Assembly (NCBI RefSeq): GCF_002237645.1
Contig: NZ_MJUZ01000011.1
Span: forward strand, 186,001-250,000
DNA length: 64,000 nt
Source: Desulfovibrio sp. MES5
GTDB taxonomy: Bacteria > Desulfobacterota > Desulfovibrionia > Desulfovibrionales > Desulfovibrionaceae
Direction: 5' to 3'
A model generated the notes under the pieces. That model made no database searches, had not been told where the DNA came from, and saw only the letters and a program-made list of their open reading frames with translations. The translations under genes and the position numbers were made by a program. Below, in pieces: positions 41,488 to 47,842 of the stretch; the first letter of the stretch is position 1; every line of letters begins with the position of its first letter.

Positions 41488-43400
41488 CCGGTATTTGCCA
41501 ACTGGACGCTTCGCCTCTTGACCCTCAGGCTCAGCACTGGGTCAAGGCCATGACCGATTGCATCGCCCACCGGGGGCCGGACGGCGAGGGGCAGTGGTTG
41601 CAAGGCCCTGTCTGCCTGGGGCACCGGCGTCTTTCCATCATTGACCTCGGCACGGGCGGCCAGCCCATGCACAGCGTCGACGGGCGCTATACGGTCGTAT
41701 TCAACGGAGAGATCTATAATTTCGCGGAACTCAAGCAGGAACTTGCCGCCAATGGCGCGCGCTTTTGCACCAGCTCCGACACCGAGGTCATACTGGAAGG
41801 CTACCGCCAGTGGGGCGTGGAGTGCCTGTCCCGCTTCAACGGCATGTTCGCCTTTGCTCTGTGGGATGCCCACAAGCAGCGCCTTTTCTGCGCGCGCGAT
41901 CCTTTTGGCAAAAAGCCCTTTTTCTATACCGTGCAGCAGGGCAGGCTGCATTTTGCCTCTGAACTGACGGCGCTTGAAAAAATTCCCGGCCTGAGCCTGA
42001 CCATGCAGCCCGAAGCTGTCATGCGCTACCTGGCCTATGAATATGTGCCCACGCCGCAGACCATCTATGGCGAGGTGGAAAGCCTGCCTCCCGCGCACTG
42101 GCTGCTGCTGGAGGGCGGCGTCCTGCGTACGGGCCGCTACTGGGACATGCCCATGCCCGACGAGAGCGACAGGCGCAACCCGGATCAGCTTGGCGAGGAA
42201 TTGCAGTTTCTGATGGCGCGCGCTGTGCGTCGGCGCATGGTCAGCGACGTGCCCCTGGGCGTTTTTCTTTCGGGCGGCATTGATTCGTCCATTGTGGCCG
42301 GGCTTATGGCGCGGCAGTCCCCCACGCCCATAAAGACGTTTTCCATCGGCTTCAGCGAAGCCAGCTATGACGAATCGCGCTATGCCCGCATAGTGGCCGA
42401 AGCTTTTGGCACTGACCACCATGAGCGCGTGCTTTCCGCCGAAGAGTGCGCCGACAACCTGCCCGGCATTGTCAGCAAAATGGACGTGCCCATGGCCGAT
42501 GCCTCGGTAGCGCCCACCTGGCTGCTTTCGGGCGTGACGCGGGAAAAAGTCACCGTGGCCCTTGGCGGCGACGGCGCGGACGAACTGTGGGCCGGATACG
42601 AGCACTACATCGGCTTCAAGGTGGCGGAATGGTACAACGCCCTGCCCGCGCTGGTGCGGCGCAAGGTTGTGGAGCCCCTGGCCCGCCGCCTGCCTTCCTC
42701 GGCAGGGTATATCAATCCGCGTCTGGCTGTGGCCACGTTTCTGCGGGCGGCCCAGGCCCCGGCCTGGCAGCGGGTGCAGACCATGCTCACCGCCTTTACC
42801 CCCGATATGCAGGCCGAAATTCTGACCGGAGCCTTCAAGGCGCAAGCGCCGGGCTTTCTTTCGCCGGAGCGCCTCTTCGCGCCCACGCGCGAGCACTTTG
42901 AGCACTGGCAGCCTTACAGCGCGGCCACGCCTTTGGCGCGGGCGTTCTACGTCTACGCGCACCAGTTCATGCTGGACGACATTTTGGTCAAGGTGGACCG
43001 CTGCTCCATGCTGCACGGCCTTGAAGTGCGCGCGCCCTTTTTGGACAAGGACGTGGCCGAATTCGCCGCGCGCCTGCCCGTGGATCGCAAGCTGCACGGA
43101 TTCAAGCGCAAGTGGCTGCTCAAGCGGGCCTTTGCAAATCTTTTGCCCCGCGAGATACTGTACCGCAACAAGCGGGGGTTTCAGATCCCCGTGGCGGAGT
43201 GGTTGCGCGGGCGCATGCGTCCCCTCATGGAAGACCTGCTCAGCCCGGACAGCCTCAAGGCCCAGGGCATCTTCAATCCTGCCGCCGTGCGCGCCCTCAT
43301 GGACGAGCACATTTCCGGCAGAGCCGATTTGCGCAAACCTTTGTGGACCCTGCTGGTCTTTCAGTTGTGGCGGCAGGCGCGCCAGCGTCCCGCTGCGTAA
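41475..43400 (+). CDS. asparagine-synthase (glutamine-hydrolysing) family amidotransferase
   Basis: A 641-residue AsnB-type enzyme. The start at 41475 makes Cys residue 2 (MCGIAGICQL), the Ntn-type nucleophile of the glutaminase domain after Met removal; an in-frame start five codons earlier would block it. The synthetase domain has the pyrophosphatase loop FLSGGIDSS (about 264-272) and LGGDGADELWAGYEHY (about 364-379). In polysaccharide loci these enzymes often amidate a sugar acid or other carboxylate rather than make free asparagine. Last gene of the rightward operon; overlaps the GT4 gene by 13 bases. Which carboxylate it amidates is unknown. Confidence 0.9.
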   Translation: MCGIAGICQLDASPLDPQAQHWVKAMTDCIAHRGPDGEGQWLQGPVCLGHRRLSIIDLGTGGQPMHSVDGRYTVVFNGEIYNFAELKQELAANGARFCTSSDTEVILEGYRQWGVECLSRFNGMFAFALWDAHKQRLFCARDPFGKKPFFYTVQQGRLHFASELTALEKIPGLSLTMQPEAVMRYLAYEYVPTPQTIYGEVESLPPAHWLLLEGGVLRTGRYWDMPMPDESDRRNPDQLGEELQFLMARAVRRRMVSDVPLGVFLSGGIDSSIVAGLMARQSPTPIKTFSIGFSEASYDESRYARIVAEAFGTDHHERVLSAEECADNLPGIVSKMDVPMADASVAPTWLLSGVTREKVTVALGGDGADELWAGYEHYIGFKVAEWYNALPALVRRKVVEPLARRLPSSAGYINPRLAVATFLRAAQAPAWQRVQTMLTAFTPDMQAEILTGAFKAQAPGFLSPERLFAPTREHFEHWQPYSAATPLARAFYVYAHQFMLDDILVKVDRCSMLHGLEVRAPFLDKDVAEFAARLPVDRKLHGFKRKWLLKRAFANLLPREILYRNKRGFQIPVAEWLRGRMRPLMEDLLSPDSLKAQGIFNPAAVRALMDEHISGRADLRKPLWTLLVFQLWRQARQRPAA

Positions 43401-43693
43401 TGGACCATTGCAACGGGGCATTGCCCCTGCGGCCTCGTGAACGGGCCTTGGCCGTGCAAGACTATGCGTGGCGCACCCGTGCTGTTGCGCGCCAAGGCTT
43501 GCTGCTGCAACCACTGAAAGCGTGTTCGAAGCGGTAGCCCGCGCCTGGGCCGCGCTGCTTTTCGCAGGGCATTCACGAGTAAGGGCATTCACGGGTAAGG
43601 CATGCACGGCTTGACGCGTGCGCGGAAAGGACTTTTCGTGTGCGTGCAGCGTGATGCGGAAAAGCCTGCAGGCGCAAACAGGGCAAAGCCTTC
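43401..43693. other. asnB-htpX intergenic region with 16-bp tandem repeat
   Basis: No gene seen. GGGCATTCACGAGTAA (43567-43582) is followed directly by GGGCATTCACGGGTAA (43583-43598) and a partial third unit. The htpX promoter follows. Confidence 0.5.
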
Positions 43694-43722
43694 TTGCCAG
43701 CTGCAGGGCCAATGCTTATATT
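43694..43722 (+). promoter_or_regulatory. promoter of htpX
   Basis: TTGCCA (43694-43699), 17-bp spacer, TATATT (43717-43722), about 50 bases upstream of the htpX start. It looks like a housekeeping promoter; no sigma32 pattern is seen. Confidence 0.7.
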
Positions 43723-43772
43723 ATGCTGCAGGGTCTTAACGACCCGCAACATTCGCATATCGAGGAGTACGC

Positions 43773-44636
43773 ATGACCAGCCAGATCAAGACAGTTCTTC
43801 TTCTGGGTTTGCTTTCGGGCATCATCATAGTGCTTGGCGGCCTGCTTGGCGGGCGCACGGGCGTTATCATAGCCTTTGGCATGGCCCTGCTCATGAACGT
43901 GGGCAGCTATTGGTACTCGGACAAAATCGTGCTTTCTATGTACCGTGCGCGTGAGCTTGCGCCGGAAGAAGCTCCATATTTGCATAAAATTGTTGAGGAA
44001 TTGGCTCACAACGCAGGCGTTCCCAAGCCCCGCGTCTGTGTCGTGCCCGAAGAGGCTCCCAATGCCTTTGCCACCGGGCGCAATCCCGAACATGCGGTGG
44101 TGGCCGTGACCGAGGGCATTTTGCGCCTTCTGTCGCCCGAAGAACTGCGCGGCGTGGTGGCCCATGAGATGGGGCACATCGTCAACCGCGACATTCTTAT
44201 TCAGACCATCGCCGGGGTCATGGCTTCGGCCATTGTGACCATGGCCAATATTTTTCAGTTCACGGCCATATTCGGCGGCGGCAATCGTGACGGCGAAGGC
44301 GGCGGGGTCAATCCCATCGCGGCGCTGGCCATGGCCTTGCTGGCCCCGATGGCGGCCGGTCTTGTGCAGATGGCCATTTCGCGCTCGCGGGAATACCTGG
44401 CTGACGACACCGGGGCAGAGCTTTGCGGTCAGCCTTTGGCGCTGGCTGGCGCTCTGGCCAAACTCGGGGCGGCCAGCGGGCGCATACCCATGCGCGAGGG
44501 CAACCCCAGCACAGAGCAGATGTTCATAGTGTCGCCCATGTTTGCCCACAGCAGCATGGCCAATCTTTTCAGCACGCATCCGCCGCTGGAAGAACGCATT
44601 CGCAGGCTTCAGGCCATGGCGGCATCCCGGCGCTGA
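43773..44636 (+). CDS. htpX: M48-family membrane protease HtpX
   Basis: Inner-membrane zinc metalloprotease involved in quality control of membrane proteins. HEMGH (about residues 130-134) supplies two zinc His ligands and the catalytic Glu; the third ligand is the Glu of SREYLADDTG (about 207-216). Two N-terminal helices (IKTVLLLGLLSGIIIVLGGL and VIIAFGMALLMNVGSYW) and two more after the active site fit the family topology. Length 287 aa is normal. GAGGAGTACGC precedes the ATG. A small lipoprotein gene follows by 94 bases. Confidence 0.94.
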   Translation: MTSQIKTVLLLGLLSGIIIVLGGLLGGRTGVIIAFGMALLMNVGSYWYSDKIVLSMYRARELAPEEAPYLHKIVEELAHNAGVPKPRVCVVPEEAPNAFATGRNPEHAVVAVTEGILRLLSPEELRGVVAHEMGHIVNRDILIQTIAGVMASAIVTMANIFQFTAIFGGGNRDGEGGGVNPIAALAMALLAPMAAGLVQMAISRSREYLADDTGAELCGQPLALAGALAKLGAASGRIPMREGNPSTEQMFIVSPMFAHSSMANLFSTHPPLEERIRRLQAMAASRR

Positions 44637-44730
44637 TTGCCGGAACTGCCGAAAACGGGCGCAGAACCGCTCAGATAACGGGCCGAACAGGCTCTGCCGG
44701 GTTCCACGAACCCACATGTTGAGGAAGACA

Positions 44731-45123
44731 ATGTACGTACGTCTTTTGCTGGTTGCCTTACTGGCTCTGCCTATTCTGGCCTGCAACAAGCCCGCGCCTG
44801 TGGCCGAAGCCGAGCCGGCGCTGCCTGCGGAACCTTGCCCCTTTGTCTATGTTGTTGCCCCGGGCAACTATATTGTGGACATTGCCAGCGGCTCTGAAGT
44901 GGTGCTTGACCCCGGCGTCAATGAATTCGAGCTGTTCTGCTCGCCCGGAGCCGCCCGCGCGGCTGTCGATTACGCCGTGGCCCGTGGCGCTCTTCCTGAA
45001 GGGGACTGGCGCATTTACCGCCTTGAAGGCAGTCTGGACGACCTTGCCTTCAGAAGCCCGCAGAATCGCTACACCCTCAAGCGCATGGCAGAGGTTGTGG
45101 ACTGGGTGACGGAAGATATCTAG
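44731..45123 (+). CDS. small lipoprotein of unknown function
   Basis: A 130-residue protein with a clear lipoprotein signal (LLLVALLALPILAC, Cys about residue 18) followed by an Ala/Glu/Pro linker and a small soluble domain (about 35-130) with conserved-looking Trp/Tyr. No family recognised. The start at 44731 has GAGGAAGACA upstream; a longer frame reaching back to 44542 would overlap htpX and bury the signal. It may be co-transcribed with htpX. A degenerate family A palindrome follows. Confidence 0.75.
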   Translation: MYVRLLLVALLALPILACNKPAPVAEAEPALPAEPCPFVYVVAPGNYIVDIASGSEVVLDPGVNEFELFCSPGAARAAVDYAVARGALPEGDWRIYRLEGSLDDLAFRSPQNRYTLKRMAEVVDWVTEDI

Positions 45124-45146
45124 ACCGGATTGTCTTTGAAAGGCTT

Positions 45147-45183
45147 TGTGGTGAAAGGACTTTTGCAAAAGGTTCGCCTCCCT
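45147..45183 (+). repeat. degenerate family A palindrome (copy A4)
   Basis: TTTGTGGTGAAAGGAC, TTTTGCAAAA, GGTTCGCCTCCC, then CACTAAAATTCTATT. The same plan as A2, but the arms have decayed. It lies 23 bases downstream of the lipoprotein gene. Confidence 0.6.
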
Positions 45184-45594
45184 CATGCGCCCAGCACTAA
45201 AATTCTATTGTATTTAGGGTGATTAACGTTGAAAAAAGGCGCCTGCTCTGACGCCGCATGAGGAAAAGCCGCGCCAACGCCATTATGGCAGGGACCTGCG
45301 TACGCCGCTGCCCGGGCAGTTTTTAAGAAAGACGGATCCAGTGCTTTTTTGAAGGGCTTTCAGATAAAGGGGCCGGTCTTCATGACCGGCCCCTTTATCA
45401 TTGAAACTGCGCCGTAATGCGTGTCATTACTGTGCGTGTATGGGTAACTTGATGTTATTTCAGGTGTTGTTGCTATTTTATGCATACAGCGTGTCTGTGT
45501 GGCACGGTTTATTGTCCAGTAGTATGCTACAAGTATGCGGAAAAAAGTTTTCGCGCTTACCAGCCGGGGTGATGCCCGGCATGAGGATATTTAT
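45184..45594. other. region between lipoprotein and Mop genes, with an isolated terminator
   Basis: About 410 bases without a protein gene. It contains the isolated terminator at 45365 and an inverted repeat GTAATG-CGTGT-CATTAC (45414-45430) that could be an operator for the Mop gene. A small RNA ending at the terminator is possible. Confidence 0.4.
45365..45397 (+). terminator. strong palindromic terminator with no adjacent gene
   Basis: Perfect stem TAAAGGGGCCGGTC / GACCGGCCCCTTTA around TTCAT. It lies about 240 bases after the lipoprotein stop and 200 bases before the Mop start. Confidence 0.75.
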
Positions 45595-46023
45595 ATGCAA
45601 ACGAGCGCAAGAAATGTTTTCAAGGGCAAGGTCGCGGCTGTGCATTCCGGCGCCGTCAATGACGAAATTGAAGTGGCCGTTGAGGGCGGGTTGAGCATCG
45701 TTGCCTCCATTACCCAGGTCAGCACCAAAAAACTGGGGCTCAAGCCCGGCGTGGAAGCCATTGCCCTGATCAAGGCCAGCTTTGTGCTGCTCATGAATGA
45801 CGCCGAAAACTATCTTTTGTCTACCCGCAACCAGTTTGCGGGAACCATCAGCAAGGTGACGCCCGGCGCTGTCAACGCCGAAGTGCAGGTTGACCTGCCT
45901 AGCGGCAAGGGCATTACAGCCATTGTCACCATGGGCAGCGTCGCCAGCCTTGGCCTGGCTCCCGGCAAAAAGGTCACGGCCATCGTCAAGGCTTCGCAGG
46001 TTATTCTGGCGGTGCCGAAGTAA
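45595..46023 (+). CDS. di-Mop (TOBE) molybdate/molybdopterin-binding protein
   Basis: A 142-residue cytoplasmic protein made of two tandem ~68-residue Mop domains. Each has the pattern N-x-F-x-G-x-(I/V)-x-x-(V)-x-x-G-A-V-N (NVFKGKVAAVHSGAVNDE at about 6-23; NQFAGTISKVTPGAVNAE at about 77-94) ending in A-x-x-KAS-x-V. Mop proteins bind molybdate or tungstate oligomerically and act in storage or buffering. The start at 45595 has GAGGATATTT upstream. A MoeA-like gene lies 2 kb away on the other strand; no Mod transporter is present. Regulation by oxyanion is likely, but no ModE box was identified. Confidence 0.9.
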   Translation: MQTSARNVFKGKVAAVHSGAVNDEIEVAVEGGLSIVASITQVSTKKLGLKPGVEAIALIKASFVLLMNDAENYLLSTRNQFAGTISKVTPGAVNAEVQVDLPSGKGITAIVTMGSVASLGLAPGKKVTAIVKASQVILAVPK

Positions 46024-46249
46024 CCTTGGAGCAGCGAGTCTTGAGTACAGAGGCTCGCGAGTGAAGGTGCTGCGAGAAAACCAGACTCCCAAGGGGTGAG
46101 GTTTCCACTGCGGCGCTTGCGGTTGCTCGCCCAGCACGTGCGCGCACCGTACTATCGGTTGTTGGCGCATGCCCATGAGCGGCGCTCGCGATGCAAATAT
46201 TCTGGCCTCATGCCCTGCAACCAGGACGCAAAGAGCGCTTGAAAGACTG

Positions 46250-46281
46250 AGGCCCGGAACGCTGACGCGATCCGGGCCTTG
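46250..46281 (+). terminator. terminator downstream of the Mop gene
   Basis: Stem AGGCCCGGA / TCCGGGCCT with a 12-base loop, followed by TGT. It lies about 230 bases after the Mop stop. Confidence 0.65.
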
Positions 46282-46469
46282 TCGCGCCAAAAATACGCGG
46301 GCATCATTGAAAAATAAAAAGAGCCACAGGTCTTGCTTTGCAGAACTGGCTGATATTTAAGATTAAATTAGGTGATTGAAAGTTTCACAAACACTTTTTC
46401 TACTGTGCCCCGGCATTTTTAGCAAGAAGAAAAATTTTGCAAAATTTATGTGAAAAATTGCGCAGGTTC

Positions 46470-46498
46470 TTGACCTAATGCTTTATTCATTCTACGTT
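46470..46498 (+). promoter_or_regulatory. candidate promoter of the iron alcohol dehydrogenase gene
   Basis: TTGACC (46470-46475), 17-bp spacer, TACGTT (46493-46498). The -10 is weak; the region upstream is AT-rich, which could act as an UP element. Confidence 0.5.
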
Positions 46499-46541
46499 AT
46501 TGCAGCGCATAAAACGTCCAGCGTGATCGCAGGAGGCAACC

Positions 46542-47750
46542 GTGTGGGATAACTGCTGCGACTATAATACGGTTCGAGAAATACGTGTTAAAACAACGGC
46601 GTATATTGGTGTAGGCGCAATAGACAGGATCGAAGGCATCCTGGGAAATTTGAAAAATGAGGGCGTTTCGTCAGTGCTCTGCGTTTGCGGCGGGCATGCC
46701 TACCGCGCCTCGGGCGCGTGGGATAAAGCCGAGGCCGCAGCGCTGCGGCAGGGGATTGTACTGGCTCTGTACAACAGGGTCATGCCCAACCCGACCACGG
46801 ACACCATCAATGACGCCGCAGCCCTGGGCAGGGCCGTCAACGCCGGAGCGGTGCTTGCCATAGGCGGGGGAAGCGCCCTGGACTGTGGCAAGGGGGCGGC
46901 CGTGTTGCTGGCCAACCCCGGTAAAAGCGCCGAAGATCTTTTTTGCTTTCGCTTCACGCCCCAAAAGGCCCTTCCGTTAGTTGCCGTCAACCTCACCCAC
47001 GGCACGGGCAGTGAAGTAAACCGATTTGCGGTGGTTACTGTGGCCGGGCGCAATCACAGGTCCATTGTTGGGCATGAATGCAGCTACCCACGCTACGCCA
47101 TTGACGATCCCGCTCTCATGACGGGGCTTTCGGCAGAGCAAAGCCGCTATGTGTCCATAGACGCGCTGTGCAGGGTAGTGGAGGCCGCAACAACCACAGT
47201 GGCGGGCCCGCTGGCCGTAACCCTGGCGCGCGAGACTGTCGGGCTGGTGCATACGTGGCTGCCCACTGTGCTGGCCGAGCCGCAAAATCTCAAGGCCCGC
47301 TATGGGCTGTGTCTGGCGGCGCTTCAGGCCGGTGTGGTTTTTGACAACAGCCTCTTGCACATGGCGCACGCGCTTGAGCACCCGTTGCACCGCTTTAAAA
47401 AAATTCCGCACGGCCTGGCGCTGGCCATGTTGCTGCCCGCCGTCATCGGCGAATGCTATGCCGCCCGGCCCGACGTGTTGGCCCTTGTGCTTGAACCCCT
47501 GGCTCCCGGATTGAAAGGCGATCCGGAAGAAGCCGCAACGGCGGCCAAAGCCGTTGAAAACTGGCTTTTCAGCCTGGGCGTAAAACAAAAACTCCTGGAC
47601 TTGGGAGTCCAGGAGTCAGATGTGGAAGAGTTCTGCAACTTCATCGAGCAGACGCCTTCGCTGGGTCTTCTGCTCTCGGTGGCGCCAGTTATGAGTTCCC
47701 GCCAGCGTGTGGCGAGAATCTACACGAACTCGTTACGCCCTATGCCGTGA
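46542..47750 (+). CDS. iron-containing alcohol dehydrogenase (group III)
   Basis: A 402-residue NAD(P)-dependent alcohol dehydrogenase. The start is GTG, supported by AGGAGG six bases upstream. The nucleotide site has GGGSALDCGKG (about 107-117) and LTHGTGSEVNRFAV (about 151-164); the iron ligands are the Asp near YAIDDPALM or SIDAL and the His set in LLHMAHALEHPLHRFKKIPHG (about 269-289). Such enzymes interconvert alcohols and aldehydes in fermentation or energy metabolism of Desulfovibrio. Its 3' end carries, in codons about 350-358, a perfect hairpin that reads as a terminator for the convergent MoeA-like gene. Confidence 0.9.
   Translation: MWDNCCDYNTVREIRVKTTAYIGVGAIDRIEGILGNLKNEGVSSVLCVCGGHAYRASGAWDKAEAAALRQGIVLALYNRVMPNPTTDTINDAAALGRAVNAGAVLAIGGGSALDCGKGAAVLLANPGKSAEDLFCFRFTPQKALPLVAVNLTHGTGSEVNRFAVVTVAGRNHRSIVGHECSYPRYAIDDPALMTGLSAEQSRYVSIDALCRVVEAATTTVAGPLAVTLARETVGLVHTWLPTVLAEPQNLKARYGLCLAALQAGVVFDNSLLHMAHALEHPLHRFKKIPHGLALAMLLPAVIGECYAARPDVLALVLEPLAPGLKGDPEEAATAAKAVENWLFSLGVKQKLLDLGVQESDVEEFCNFIEQTPSLGLLLSVAPVMSSRQRVARIYTNSLRPMP
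47582..47616 (-). terminator. reverse-strand terminator of the MoeA-like gene, inside the ADH coding region
   Basis: Perfect 11-bp stem ACTCCTGGACT / AGTCCAGGAGT with a four-base loop (47591-47616). On the reverse strand it is followed by TTTTTGTTTTA. It lies 227 bases beyond the stop of the gene at 47843-49849. Confidence 0.75.
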
Positions 47751-47803
47751 AATTGCCCATCCTCCTCCAGGATCGGACTGATCTGCCGCAGTCCGCTCCA
47801 TAC

Positions 47804-47836
47804 CCAGCCCCTCCGTTTGCCGACGGCGGGGCTTTT
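47804..47836 (+). terminator. terminator of the iron alcohol dehydrogenase gene
   Basis: Stem AGCCCC-CCGT / ACGG-GGGGCT with a short loop, followed by TTTTTAG. It lies about 55 bases after the ADH stop. Confidence 0.75.
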
Positions 47837-47842
47837 TTAGTA

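Larger units (their letters stand above)
46024..46541. other. Mop-ADH intergenic region with terminator and AT-rich promoter zone
   Basis: No gene seen. A terminator lies at 46250; the AT-rich stretch 46340-46500 is the promoter zone for the alcohol dehydrogenase. TTTCACAA at 46383 resembles half of a Rex site (TTGTGAAA/TTTCACAA), but the other half is poor. Confidence 0.45.
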
